DNA of 64,000 bases from Deltaproteobacteria bacterium (GTDB lineage: Bacteria > Myxococcota_C > UBA6777): contig SBHC01000056.1 in the NCBI GenBank assembly GCA_006226375.1, forward strand, positions 1 to 64,000, in the 5' to 3' direction. Below are positions 34,003-43,455 of this stretch, one piece after another. The notes beneath the pieces are model-generated. The model saw only the letters and a program-made list of their open reading frames with translations, was not told where the DNA came from and ran no database searches. Numbering within the stretch: position 1 is the stretch's first letter; every line of letters begins with the position of its first letter. Made by a program: the position numbers and the translations under genes.

Positions 34003-36099
34003 TTAGACTTTGGTGGGAATTTTGGTGGGAGGTGGAGGAGTCATCCATCGGTGAGTCCCCCGAACGAACTGAACCACACCCATGGCATCGAGCGGCTTGG
34101 CAAAGAAGTAGCCTTGGCCATAGTCGCAGTGGAATTTCACCAGCTGCTCTAGCTGGTCTTCGTGCTCAATCCCCTCGGCCACAACGTTCATCCCCAAATT
34201 CCGAGCAAGACCGACGATGCTGCGAACGATTTCCAGGTTTTTGCCTTCTTCCTTCATGTGACTCACAAAAGACCGGTCGATCTTAAGCGTGTCGATGGGA
34301 AAGCGGTGCAGATAACTCAGGGATGAAAAGCCTGTTCCAAAGTCGTCAATGTCGATTTGGATGTTGAGGCTTTTGAGTTCCTGTAGAATCTCATTAATCA
34401 GATCGGTGTGCTCAATCAACACATTCTCTGTAAGCTCGATTTTCAAGAAGCTTGGGTCCAAACCTGTTTCTTTGAGGATCTTCTGGATTTGGGCGAGCCA
34501 TCCAAGCTGAAGAAACTGTCGATACGAGACATTGACGCTCATCTTCACCGGGTAAGGAAGAAACCCTTCAATCTGCCAGGCCTTCATTTGCCGACAGGCT
34601 TCCCGCAACACCCACTCTCCGAGAGGGACAATAAAGCCAGTCTCTTCAGCCACAGAAATAAATGAGCCAGGATAGAGAAGCCCACGGGTGGGATGTTCCC
34701 ATCGAACCAGTGCTTCAAACCCAAAGAGTTGCTTCCGATTCAAATCCACGATCGGTTGGTAATGAAGAACAAACTCATTCCGTTGGAGAGCGAGCCGAAG
34801 ATCCGTCTCCACTCGCAGGAAGTTCACGGCCTTGGTGTGCATCGCATGGTCGAACAGCTCGTAGCGGGCTTTGCCTTCTGCTTTTGCATGATACATCGCT
34901 GTGTCGGCGTCGCGTAGAACCTCTGCAGCTGAGTGGTACTCAATGGAGCTTGTGGTGATCCCGATGCTCGCGGAGGTGAAGACCTCGTTGTTGTCCAAGG
35001 TGAACGGACTGCGAAGGACCGCCAGGATTCTCTCAGCAATACGAACCGCGTCGTTCACATCGCTGATCTCATCCAGGAGAATGATAAACTCGTCGCCGCT
35101 CAGACGGGCGATGGTGTCTCCATCTCTCAAGACACTGGAGAGCCTCTGGCCCACTCGGACTAGAAACACATCGCCCAAGGTATGTCCCAGGCTATCGTTG
35201 ATGTTCTTAAACCGGTCCAAGTCGATAAACAAGACCGCAAACATCCCTTCTTTTCTCCGCTGGGCGCGACGGATTCGACTCTCCAAGCGGTCCATTAACA
35301 GCGCACGGTTCGGGAGCTGGGTGAGGGAGTCGTGGAATGCATCAAAGTGAAGCTTGAGCTCCGCTTCCTTTCGCAGGGTGATATCACGCAAGGTGATGAG
35401 ATAGGCATCTTCCCCATCCCATTGGGTGTCCACGGTGTGCACCTCCAGATAACCGCTCTGGCTATGGGAAAGACGTCCTCGTTCAAACTCCACTGTCTCA
35501 CCAGGACGAATCGCCGGAAAAAGCCGGTGGACGGATTCTTCGGTACAGGCAAACACATCCCGCGAGGCTGGATTGGCGTAACAGATCTCCTGGTTTTTGT
35601 TGAGTACCAGGATTCCGTTTACATTTTTTTCCACAACATTACTGAAACTTGCCTGACTGGCATGGAGTTCATTCAGGCGAAGCTTTAACTCCACCTCTAG
35701 CTGACGTTTCACCAAGGCGCGCTCGACGCTGGACTGAACCAAGCCCAAGTCCATAAGAGGCTTAAGCAAGTAATCCAGAGCGCTGGCCCGTATCGCCTCG
35801 GAAGCCGACTCAATGGAAGCCTCCCCTGTCATCACGATGACGGCCATATCTTCCGTATGTTCTTGTGCCCAATGAGCAAGCTCAAGCCCGCTTTTACCAG
35901 GCATGTGAACGTCTGTGATCATGAGTTCAAAGGTGCTCTCCTGCAGGAGTTCAATCGCGTCTTCTGCAGACTTGGCCTCCGACACCTGATAACCCCATCG
36001 GGTCAGACAATCCTGGAGCATCCAGCGTATGTGAGGATGGTCATCCACAACCAAGACATGGTACGAGGATGGGGAAGAAAGTGTGGTGCTTGATGTCAT
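34003..36099 (-). CDS. receiver-PAS-GGDEF-EAL cyclic di-GMP protein
   Basis: The ATG at 36099 gives 698 residues. A receiver domain comes first (VLVVDDHPH, Asp near 62 in MITDVHMPGKSG, LLKPL), then a PAS-like segment (NGILVLNKNQEICYANPASRDVF), a GGDEF domain (RLSGDEFIILLDE, the common active SGDEF variant) and an EAL domain (FGFEALVRW, ENVLIEHT, DIDDFGTGFSSLSYL, AEGIEHEDQ). All EAL metal-binding residues appear present, so phosphodiesterase activity is likely; cyclase activity is possible. Phosphorylation would set the output. Cyclic di-GMP links it to the PilZ-methyltransferase at 22276 (inference). Confidence 0.9.
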   Translation of the reverse strand: MTSSTTLSSPSSYHVLVVDDHPHIRWMLQDCLTRWGYQVSEAKSAEDAIELLQESTFELMITDVHMPGKSGLELAHWAQEHTEDMAVIVMTGEASIESASEAIRASALDYLLKPLMDLGLVQSSVERALVKRQLEVELKLRLNELHASQASFSNVVEKNVNGILVLNKNQEICYANPASRDVFACTEESVHRLFPAIRPGETVEFERGRLSHSQSGYLEVHTVDTQWDGEDAYLITLRDITLRKEAELKLHFDAFHDSLTQLPNRALLMDRLESRIRRAQRRKEGMFAVLFIDLDRFKNINDSLGHTLGDVFLVRVGQRLSSVLRDGDTIARLSGDEFIILLDEISDVNDAVRIAERILAVLRSPFTLDNNEVFTSASIGITTSSIEYHSAAEVLRDADTAMYHAKAEGKARYELFDHAMHTKAVNFLRVETDLRLALQRNEFVLHYQPIVDLNRKQLFGFEALVRWEHPTRGLLYPGSFISVAEETGFIVPLGEWVLREACRQMKAWQIEGFLPYPVKMSVNVSYRQFLQLGWLAQIQKILKETGLDPSFLKIELTENVLIEHTDLINEILQELKSLNIQIDIDDFGTGFSSLSYLHRFPIDTLKIDRSFVSHMKEEGKNLEIVRSIVGLARNLGMNVVAEGIEHEDQLEQLVKFHCDYGQGYFFAKPLDAMGVVQFVRGTHRWMTPPPPTKIPTKV

Positions 36100-36417
36100 G
36101 ATAACTCGGGGTACCCTTGAACCAAAGTGTAGGGTGAATGACAAAACAAAAACAACCCAAAAAAAGGAGTACTTTTGTAGCAAGGAAAGTAATCGTAGAA
36201 ATCACACAATATGCAATGATTTCGATTCCCTGACACATAGGAAAAAAGTACCAGATCTTCACTGTCTAGTGCAAGTAAAACGACCTCCTGAGCAAGACCT
36301 TGAAATCAAAGTTGTACAAAGTTTTCTTCTGTTCCATCAAAAGCTTGCTTCCCTATGAGGCAGAAGGAACAAGGAAAGCATACAACTTGTTTTTTTGAAA
36401 GGTGTTCAGTTTTCGAT
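36100..36417. other. 318-base AT-rich divergent intergenic region
   Basis: This region lies between the cyclic di-GMP gene and the MopE-like gene. It is rich in A runs and holds the minus-strand promoter candidate below. I see no gene. The longer upstream frame of the MopE-like protein (to 36355) is not supported. Confidence 0.45.
36126..36155 (-). promoter_or_regulatory. candidate promoter of the receiver-GGDEF-EAL gene
   Basis: Reading the minus strand, TTGTTT (36155-36150) and TACACT (36131-36126) are separated by 18 bases and lie 27 bases before the ATG at 36099. The -10 box equals that proposed for the repeat lipoprotein at 38570. Confidence 0.33.
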
Positions 36418-37629
36418 ATGACAACGACCCGAGAGAAACGACCCATGAGACCAGCAACTTCGTTTGTACGAAACCCACTGTTCATTTTGATCTTCGGTTT
36501 GGGAGGGAGCCTCCTCGGAATCGCATGTGGGCCTAACACGACAACACCAACAGAGTTAACGAACGAAGCACTGGCGAAGAGAGAAGGTTCAGCGGAAGTG
36601 ACGGCCCCCGAAGAGCCAACGTCAACCTATGATGCGAGCCCACCCGCTTGCCTTGAAGGTTCAACCCTACCCTGCTACACCGGTCCTGTGGGAACAAGGA
36701 ATGTAGGTCCCTGCACTGACGGCATTGAAACCTGTGAAGGAAAAGCCTGGTCAGTGTGCAGAAACCAAGTGGTTCCCCAACCCGAACAATGCAACGGCGT
36801 CGACGATGACTGCAACGGCCTCATTGATGACCAGGACAACACAACAGGAACATCCTGCACCATCGAAGGTCTCCAGGGGCCCTGCGCCCAAGGAACTCAA
36901 AAGTGCCAGAACGGTGCAGTGTCATGTGTACCCACAACCCAACCTTCCGAAGAGATTTGTGACGGAAAGGACAACGACTGTGATGGCAAAGTGGATGAGC
37001 TGTTTGCCTGCCAGCAAGGGCCTGCAAAAGAAGGCGAGCGCTGTGATCCGACGGGAGAGAGTGAGGGTGTAAAGGTCGCTTGCCAGGAAGGACTGGTGTG
37101 TCTGAAATACGGTGACAGCCGGGGAAACTATTGCCATGTCCCTTGTCAACCCAATGCCCCAGGGCAGTGCTCCCACAACACAAGCCTGACCTGTGTTGCA
37201 ACGCAGGACAACTCAGGTGGAGTGTGCTTACAGGCTTCCTGCCTAACCAATGCAGACTGCCCAGGCGGCTACCAGTGTGAAACCCGCAGCAATGGACAAG
37301 GGAACCTTTGTTTTCCGAAGCGCCCGACAGGACCTTATGGGCAAGGAGCCTTGTGCCAAACGCCTGTGGAAAAGTCAGGTTGCAAAGAGGAGCACCGTTG
37401 CGTGCTCTCCAAGGCCGAAGCCAAACAGGGCGTCTGTGCAAAGACATGCCAAACCCGCGAACAGTGTCCCACATTTTCCGATGAATCCTCGACATTTCCC
37501 TCCCAGTGCATTTCTCTGGGCAACAACGGAGGATACTGCTTGATCCCCTGCCAAACTGGGGATAAGGTTTGTCCCATGGGATTGTCTTGCCAGGGTGCAG
37601 GGGCGCAACGGTTTTGTCTTGCCCCCTAA
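36418..37629 (+). CDS. MopE-like Cys-rich lipoprotein
   Basis: The ATG at 36418 gives 403 residues; ATG 36445 is an alternative within the signal region. A hydrophobic stretch ends in a lipobox (GIAC). The mature protein has two copies of the putative metal-binding motif CNGVDDDCNG and CDGKDNDCDGKVDE (MopE/PF11617 type, calcium- or copper-binding in relatives), then Cys-rich modules with CxNADCPGGYQC. It is probably a surface-exposed adhesin or metal-binding lipoprotein. Many myxobacterial genomes carry families of such proteins. It is followed 31 bases later by a GNAT gene on the same strand. Confidence 0.82.
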   Translation: MTTTREKRPMRPATSFVRNPLFILIFGLGGSLLGIACGPNTTTPTELTNEALAKREGSAEVTAPEEPTSTYDASPPACLEGSTLPCYTGPVGTRNVGPCTDGIETCEGKAWSVCRNQVVPQPEQCNGVDDDCNGLIDDQDNTTGTSCTIEGLQGPCAQGTQKCQNGAVSCVPTTQPSEEICDGKDNDCDGKVDELFACQQGPAKEGERCDPTGESEGVKVACQEGLVCLKYGDSRGNYCHVPCQPNAPGQCSHNTSLTCVATQDNSGGVCLQASCLTNADCPGGYQCETRSNGQGNLCFPKRPTGPYGQGALCQTPVEKSGCKEEHRCVLSKAEAKQGVCAKTCQTREQCPTFSDESSTFPSQCISLGNNGGYCLIPCQTGDKVCPMGLSCQGAGAQRFCLAP

Positions 37630-37660
37630 CTCCAGGTTTGGATAACGAAAGGAAACTGAA

Positions 37661-38314
37661 ATGAAGGATGCTGTGCCGGGTCCAGCGTACCGAATCCAAA
37701 CCAAACGATTGGTGATCCGCTGCTGGAACCCTGGAGATGCGCTTCTCCTCCACAAAGCCATTCAAGACAGCGTGCAACATCTTTTGCCGTGGATGCCTTG
37801 GGCCCACCAAGAACCCGTTTCGCTCCATGAGAGAATCCAACTCCTCCGGCATTTCCGGGCCAACTTTGATCAAGACAAAGACTGGATCTACGGAATTTTT
37901 GACCCGGAAGAACGAAATGTTCTGGGTGGAACAGGCTTTCACAAGCGAGTGGGTCCACAGGCTCTTGAAATTGGCTACTGGATTCACCAACACCATGTTC
38001 AAAAAGGCTACGCCACAGAAGCCGTCGAAGCGCTCACCCACGTGGGCTTTCAGGTCAACAAGCTGCAACGCCTAGAGATCCACTGCGCTCCAGAAAACCA
38101 CGCAAGCGCAGCCATCCCAGAAAAACTTGGGTACACCTACGAAGGAACCCTCCGAAGCAGGCTCCCCACCGAACAGGGGACCATGCGAGACACGATGATT
38201 TGGAGTGTACTCCCTGATGAATGGGCCCCCGCCAGCCCTGCGCTTCCTTTGCAAGCCTACGATGCTGCAGGTCGAAAAATTTTCGACACGCAGGCCCAAA
38301 AAAATCACCCCTAA
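37661..38314 (+). CDS. GNAT N-acetyltransferase (RimJ/RimL-like)
   Basis: This 217-residue cytosolic enzyme starts after AAGGA. It has the RimJ/RimL pattern: RLVIRCWNPGDA at the start, LGGTGFH, the acetyl-CoA-binding motif QKGYATEAVEAL and the C-terminal NHASAAIPEKLGYTYEGTLR. The substrate may be a protein N-terminus, an amino acid or an antibiotic. It may share a transcript with the MopE-like gene but the function looks unrelated. A palindrome (GTCGAAAAATTTTCGAC, 38272-38288) sits near its 3' end. Confidence 0.87.
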   Translation: MKDAVPGPAYRIQTKRLVIRCWNPGDALLLHKAIQDSVQHLLPWMPWAHQEPVSLHERIQLLRHFRANFDQDKDWIYGIFDPEERNVLGGTGFHKRVGPQALEIGYWIHQHHVQKGYATEAVEALTHVGFQVNKLQRLEIHCAPENHASAAIPEKLGYTYEGTLRSRLPTEQGTMRDTMIWSVLPDEWAPASPALPLQAYDAAGRKIFDTQAQKNHP

Positions 38315-38521
38315 CGACGGTTGGTATCAACCCCACTTCCTGCGGGGCTTTGAGGTCGTTTTCTCGGAAAGGGATAGAGAGTCATTTGAAGCAGGAGAAA
38401 CAGGCTTCTAGAATTTCTTTGAAAAGAAATGGTATATCGTTCGACCGTAAATACAGAACGTCCGAGAGAAGAGCGGATGATTGCAGCAGAACCTGAGACC
38501 GTTTTCTCCGTGCTGTGTCTT

Positions 38522-38533
38522 ATCTTATAAGAT
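38522..38533. promoter_or_regulatory. palindrome ATCTTATAAGAT, possible operator
   Basis: A perfect 12-base palindrome lies 13 bases upstream of the candidate -35 box for the repeat lipoprotein gene. The position suits an activator or repressor site. Confidence 0.3.
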
Positions 38534-38545
38534 GAGTGGGGATCA

Positions 38546-38575
38546 TTGTATTTTCCTGAGTCGATCCGGTACACT
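38546..38575 (+). promoter_or_regulatory. candidate promoter of the repeat lipoprotein gene
   Basis: TTGTAT (38546-38551), 18 bases, TACACT (38570-38575), 60 bases before the GTG start at 38635. Confidence 0.38.
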
Positions 38576-38634
38576 ATCACCCAGATTCGTCGAATGGACC
38601 TGCAAGCCGAGAGCATACGAAGTAGGAGATTTTC

Positions 38635-41600
38635 GTGAAATTACGTCGAGTTATCATCATAGCACTGGCACTAACCTTCCTCGCGGGGAGCATGATGATG
38701 AGTTGCACATCAGCCCAGCCCTGCGATGGTCAGTGCCAAGAAAGCTTCTTTGTCTGGTACAAAGAACTCAACGTTTGCGACAATCTATGCACCAAACCTG
38801 ATGGAGAGAGTGTCTCGTTGCTACTTCCTCCTCAGAAGTACGGTGAGCCGCCACGTGAGGTCAAATGGACCAACAAAAACTGTGGTCAGTGCCTCTCGGC
38901 TTGGCAAGTATGGACAAAAGGATCGGACTGCACAGAAGGGGCGAGCCAATGTGGGGCTCACATTGATCCGTCCTATCCTCGACCTCTGTTGCAAAAATGT
39001 CTTCGGATCAACCAACGCGTCACCTGGACCTTTGGCCGCGAATGTGAAGACAATGACGAATACCCCTGCAGTATCACTGTATCGGGGAACACCTGCTACG
39101 GGTGCAAAGAGCAGAAAGATTGCGAGAGTCTCAAGACAACCCGCGAGAGCACGCAAAACCTTTCCTGCGACACCGAAAAACAAACCTGCCTGGAGTGCAA
39201 GGACGACAGCGGGTGCAAACCCCACCAGACGTGCCTTGAAGGCATCTGTACAGGGTGCAGCGAAGACTCCCACTGCGACCCTGAGATCACAGGCTACTAC
39301 TGCAGCTCCGAACTGCGATGCATCTGTGAAGACAACGAAACCTGCCGACAAGCCGGGTTCCTAAGCTGTGACACCCTCCATGGAACTTGTGTGGCGTGCA
39401 AATCCACAGACGAATGCACCAAAGACTTTGATGAAAACTCGATCTGCAAGTCCGGTCGTTGTGTGAGCCAATGTACCGCAGACACCGACTGCCAGCACTA
39501 CTTAGCCGCGACCTGCAAGAACGGCTTCTGCATCCCCGAGCCCCCGACATGTGAAAGTGACAAAGAGTGCGCAAAATACGGGCAAGACACCAAATGTCAT
39601 GAGGGCCGCTGCAGCAAAAAGCCTGGGGGCTACTGTGAAAAAGATGAGGACTGCAAGCGGTTCGACAAGGACGCAGCCTGCACCGACAATCGATGTGTTC
39701 GTCCTGGTGCGACAGGAGCATCTTGTACAGAAGACAGTGACTGCAAAGAATTAGGTCTTGCAGGTCGTTGCGTCGATGGTGTTTGTGAAAAGCTGAACTC
39801 CAACTGCACCCTCGATGCCCAATGCATCGAATTGGCCGACGACCTTCGATGCTACCAAGGTCGCTGTGCACCCAAGCGGCCTGATCCATGCAAGTCGGAC
39901 GATGACTGCACAGGCGATGGCAACACAGGAAAGTGCAACCAAGGCCGCTGTGTTCCTGAAGGTGGCTGTAGCTCAGACGCCGAGTGCAAGTCAGTCAGCG
40001 ACAAATCAAAATGCATTCAAAATCGATGCCTTGTGCCGCCCGACTGCAGAACCAACGCAGACTGTCAGAAAGACGGAAAGCAAGGCCAGTGCAAAGCAGG
40101 AAGTTGTGTACCCCCTGAGGGCTGCCGCTCCATTGCCGACTGCATCGCCAAGTACAAAACCACCCAAGTTCGATGCAACCAGGGTGTCTGTGAGAAAATG
40201 GAGAGACCTGCAGAGCAATGTCAAACCAACGCAGATTGTGAGAAGGCTTTTGGCGCTGGCACAGAGTGCGTGGAAAACCGATGCCAACGACCTGCAGGGG
40301 GCGGATGTCGTAACGACCTGGACTGTGTTCGAACCCTTGGAACAGGTGCGAAGTGCAAGGACACCCGCTGTGTTCCTGGCGAAACGGCCAAGTGCACCTC
40401 GGATCAACAATGCGTCACCAAGCTTGGGACTGGAGCCAAATGCCAGCAAGGTACATGCATCCGCGCCCAACAAACAGGCTGCCGTGCCCATACAGAATGT
40501 GTCCGTCAATACGGCATCAACGCTCGCTGCAACAACGGTACTTGTGAAGCAGGAGCAACCGGCGGCTCCTGTCAGACCAGCCAAGACTGCGTCAAACAAC
40601 TCGGCGTTGGAGCCAATTGCAACCAAGGCAAATGCGAAAAAGGTGCTGGCTGTAGCACGAACGACCAATGTGTAAAAACACTGGGCCCTGGAGCCACTTG
40701 CGAAAGCGGTAAGTGTGTCAAGAGCGAGTCCAACGTCTGCCGCGGCGACGCAGAGTGTGTCGTCAAGCTGGGCCAGGGCTCACGATGCAACAATGGAACT
40801 TGTGAAAAGCTCGCTGGTTGTACCGCTGACAAAGAGTGCATCCTCAAGCTTGGAACAGGCTCCAAGTGCAACAACGGCACCTGTGAAAAAGCCCAATCTT
40901 CCGCCAACTGCCAGAGCGATCAAGAATGTGTCCAAAAGTTCGGCACCGGTGCAAAATGCAACAACGGTACCTGTGAGAAGAAAGTCGGTTGCACTGGCGA
41001 CCAAGAATGTGTTCTCAAACTTGGAACTGGGGCGAAATGCAACAACGGCACCTGCGAAAAGGCTGCAACCAGCGGTTGTACCAGCAACTCAGAGTGTGTC
41101 GCCAAGCTGGGAACCAACGCCAAGTGTGTCCAAGGAACCTGTCAAAAAGGAACCTCCACCACGGGCTGTACAACCCACCAAGAATGCATCCAAAAGCTCG
41201 GAACAGGTGCAAGATGTGTGAGTGGTTCCTGCCAGGGTGGTACTTCCAACTGTACCTCCGATCAGGAATGTGTGCAGAAACTCGGCACCGGCGCAAAATG
41301 TGTCAGCGGAGCATGCCAGGCAAGCTCCTCCGGTTGCAGCTCAGACCAGGAATGTGTTCAAAAACTTGGAACCGGCGCAAAATGTGTCAGCAACGTTTGC
41401 CAGAAGACCTCCGGCTGCAGCACCGACCAAGAGTGCATTCTCAAACTTGGAACCGGCGCAAAGTGCGACAACGGCACATGTGAGAAGGCCTCCACTGGCT
41501 GCTCCAATGATACCGAGTGTGTCCAAAAGCTGGGCACAGGAGCGAAGTGCAACAACGGTACTTGCGAAAAAGCCTCGACAGGCTGCACAACCGACACCGA

Positions 41601-42216
41601 GTGTGTTCAAAAGCTTGGCTCGGGCGCGAAGTGTGTCAGCGGCAAGTGCCAAGCTGGCTCGACAGGCTGCACTACCGACACCGAGTGCGTCCAGAAACTT
41701 GGGACGGGAGCGAAATGCAACAACGGGACCTGTGAGAAGGCTTCCACTGGCTGCACCACTGACACGGAATGTGTCCAAAGGCTGGGAACAGGAGCAAAAT
41801 GCAACAACGGAACCTGTGAAAAAGCCTCTACGGGCTGCACGACGGATACCGAATGTGTTCAGAAGCTTGGCTCTGGCGCGAAGTGTGTGAGCGGCACCTG
41901 CCAGGCAGGGTCGTCAAACTGCACAACCGATACCGAGTGTGTCCAAAAGCTTGGTTCGGGTGCGAAGTGTGTTAGCGGTACTTGTCAGGCAGGCTCAGGT
42001 GGCTGTACCAAAGATGCCGATTGTACAGCCGTCTATGGAACCGGAGCGACTTGCAAATCCAACGCCTGCGTCCGCAGCCCATGTACAGGCAATCCCCAAT
42101 GTGTGAATCGCTTAGGACAAGGCTCCAAGTGTGTCAACAACCGCTGCTTTAAGGGATGCCAGTCCAACAACGACTGCTCTGGAGGCCTAACCTGCCAAAC
42201 GAGCGTTTGTCGATAA
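38635..42216 (+). CDS. giant Cys-repeat surface lipoprotein
   Basis: This 1193-residue protein starts with GTG after TAGGAG. The signal ends in a lipobox-like MMSC. A leading domain of about 150 residues has its own cysteines; then about 37 four-cysteine units of 25-32 residues fill the rest, with the pattern C-x5-C-x8-10-C-x4-C, e.g. CTTDTEC, KLGTGAKC and NNGTCEKAS. They resemble modules annotated in myxobacteria as Dickkopf N-terminal-like. Early units are diverse; those from about 40380 on are nearly identical. A long, disulfide-rich surface stalk or adhesin is likely. No catalytic motif is visible. Confidence 0.85.
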   Translation: MKLRRVIIIALALTFLAGSMMMSCTSAQPCDGQCQESFFVWYKELNVCDNLCTKPDGESVSLLLPPQKYGEPPREVKWTNKNCGQCLSAWQVWTKGSDCTEGASQCGAHIDPSYPRPLLQKCLRINQRVTWTFGRECEDNDEYPCSITVSGNTCYGCKEQKDCESLKTTRESTQNLSCDTEKQTCLECKDDSGCKPHQTCLEGICTGCSEDSHCDPEITGYYCSSELRCICEDNETCRQAGFLSCDTLHGTCVACKSTDECTKDFDENSICKSGRCVSQCTADTDCQHYLAATCKNGFCIPEPPTCESDKECAKYGQDTKCHEGRCSKKPGGYCEKDEDCKRFDKDAACTDNRCVRPGATGASCTEDSDCKELGLAGRCVDGVCEKLNSNCTLDAQCIELADDLRCYQGRCAPKRPDPCKSDDDCTGDGNTGKCNQGRCVPEGGCSSDAECKSVSDKSKCIQNRCLVPPDCRTNADCQKDGKQGQCKAGSCVPPEGCRSIADCIAKYKTTQVRCNQGVCEKMERPAEQCQTNADCEKAFGAGTECVENRCQRPAGGGCRNDLDCVRTLGTGAKCKDTRCVPGETAKCTSDQQCVTKLGTGAKCQQGTCIRAQQTGCRAHTECVRQYGINARCNNGTCEAGATGGSCQTSQDCVKQLGVGANCNQGKCEKGAGCSTNDQCVKTLGPGATCESGKCVKSESNVCRGDAECVVKLGQGSRCNNGTCEKLAGCTADKECILKLGTGSKCNNGTCEKAQSSANCQSDQECVQKFGTGAKCNNGTCEKKVGCTGDQECVLKLGTGAKCNNGTCEKAATSGCTSNSECVAKLGTNAKCVQGTCQKGTSTTGCTTHQECIQKLGTGARCVSGSCQGGTSNCTSDQECVQKLGTGAKCVSGACQASSSGCSSDQECVQKLGTGAKCVSNVCQKTSGCSTDQECILKLGTGAKCDNGTCEKASTGCSNDTECVQKLGTGAKCNNGTCEKASTGCTTDTECVQKLGSGAKCVSGKCQAGSTGCTTDTECVQKLGTGAKCNNGTCEKASTGCTTDTECVQRLGTGAKCNNGTCEKASTGCTTDTECVQKLGSGAKCVSGTCQAGSSNCTTDTECVQKLGSGAKCVSGTCQAGSGGCTKDADCTAVYGTGATCKSNACVRSPCTGNPQCVNRLGQGSKCVNNRCFKGCQSNNDCSGGLTCQTSVCR
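39106..42213 (+). repeat. about 37 coding four-cysteine repeats
   Basis: Units of roughly 78-90 bases encode the C-x5-C-x8-10-C-x4-C module. Similarity between neighbours rises toward the 3' end: several units between 41470 and 42000 differ by only a few residues, alternating the KCNNGTCEKAS and KCVSG(K/T)CQAGS endings. This points to recent tandem expansion of two-unit blocks. Confidence 0.85.
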
Positions 42217-42250
42217 CGACCCCCACAAACTCCCCCCTCTTCTCTCCCTC

Positions 42251-43237
42251 TTAAATTTCGCCCAACCGATCGAGTGCATCTCGCAGGGTTCTCGCCGAAG
42301 AGCGAAGCGCATCTTCCTCTGAAGGCTCCAACTCAAGTTGAATCACCCGTTCAACGCCTTGCGCTCCGATAATCACGGGAAGGCTTAGGGCAACATCTTT
42401 CACCCCCAGCACATCTTCATGCACACAAGCTGCGGTCATTACACGTTTTTGGTCTCGTAGAACCGCCTGAGCCAAGCGCGCTGTACCAAGGCCAATGGCA
42501 TAGCAGGTCGCACCTTTTCGTTGAATGACTTCCTTGGCAACGTCACGCACCTGGACGGCAATGTCCTCCCAGCTTACGCCCAATTCTTCAGCACCGAGAA
42601 GACTCTGCAACGGCACACCAGCGATGTTCACCTTGCTCCAAACGGCGACCTCACTGTCCCCGTGTTCTCCCAGGATGTAAGCGTGTACGTTTCTGGGGTC
42701 AATGTCGAGCCGTTCACTCAACAAAGCACGAAACCGAGCCGTGTCCAACAGCGTTCCTGTTCCAATCACCCGGCCTTTCGGCAAGCCAGAGAGATGACTC
42801 GCGACATAGGTCATAACATCCACAGGGTTGCTCACAATAAGGAACACCGCATCAGGACAACATGAGACAAGCTTGGGAATCATATCTCGGAAGATATCTG
42901 CATTTCTTTGCATGAGGTCGAGGCGAGTTTCTCCAGGCTTCCGCTTCGCACCCGCCGTGATAATGACCAGGTGGGATCCAGCGCAATCTTCGTATCCCCC
43001 GGCTTCCAGGGTCATCGGGCTCACAAAAGACAAACCGTGGAGAAGATCCATCGCCTCCCCTTCGGCTTTCTGTGGAACACTATCGACCAACACCAAATGG
43101 TCTGCGCTGTTCTCAATCACCATCGCGTAGGCGATGGCCATCCCAACCTGGCCTGTCCCAATGATTGACACTTTCCCCGAACGAAACTCCGAGTTCTGAC
43201 ACGCACCTTCGTAGGCAACAATTTTTGGCTTGGTCAT
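42251..43237 (-). CDS. lactate/malate dehydrogenase family protein
   Basis: The ATG at 43237 follows AGGAGG and gives 328 residues. It has a Rossmann GTGQVG motif, Asp near 52 for NAD, catalytic GEHGDSE with the proton-relay His, and the overall LDH look ([12 protein letters not shown]). The substrate loop reads [11 protein letters not shown]: Arg99 stands where lactate dehydrogenases have Gln (classic position 102) and malate dehydrogenases have Arg. It could therefore act on oxaloacetate/malate despite its LDH-like sequence. Gap to the upstream crotonase gene is 218 bases, so it may have its own promoter. Confidence 0.88.
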   Translation of the reverse strand: MTKPKIVAYEGACQNSEFRSGKVSIIGTGQVGMAIAYAMVIENSADHLVLVDSVPQKAEGEAMDLLHGLSFVSPMTLEAGGYEDCAGSHLVIITAGAKRKPGETRLDLMQRNADIFRDMIPKLVSCCPDAVFLIVSNPVDVMTYVASHLSGLPKGRVIGTGTLLDTARFRALLSERLDIDPRNVHAYILGEHGDSEVAVWSKVNIAGVPLQSLLGAEELGVSWEDIAVQVRDVAKEVIQRKGATCYAIGLGTARLAQAVLRDQKRVMTAACVHEDVLGVKDVALSLPVIIGAQGVERVIQLELEPSEEDALRSSARTLRDALDRLGEI

Positions 43238-43455
43238 ACGAATCTCCTCCTGTTCCAAAAGCCTATGACTGTCCATCGATGTACTATACTTTGAAGCAAA
43301 GTTCTTTGTGATAAATCAAGAAGCATGGTTGACATAATATAAAGTTTGCAACCTCACCAGCACAGAGAAGGACATCGTTGGGATGGAGCGAAAGGTTCGG
43401 ACTCAAGGGGATTTTTGATGAGGAAGAGAGTGTCCCAAGAGGAGAGCAGGAGGGA

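Larger units (their letters stand above)
38315..38634. other. 320-base intergenic region before the repeat lipoprotein
   Basis: A weak hairpin (CCCC...GGGG near 38328-38345) may end the GNAT transcript. The region also holds a 12-base palindrome at 38522-38533 and a promoter candidate at 38546-38575. No gene is seen. Confidence 0.4.

Noticed and set aside
36821-38068. 415-codon minus-strand frame across the MopE-like and GNAT genes
   Set aside because: It crosses two genes with clear motifs and has no domain of its own.
39815-40675. Alternative-frame open reading frames within the Cys-repeat lipoprotein
   Set aside because: Their periodic Ala/Thr/Asn composition only echoes the repeat of the real frame.
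40380-42000. Possible CRISPR-like direct repeats
   Set aside because: The repeats are about 81-90 bases, in frame, lie within a lipoprotein gene and have no unique spacers of constant length.
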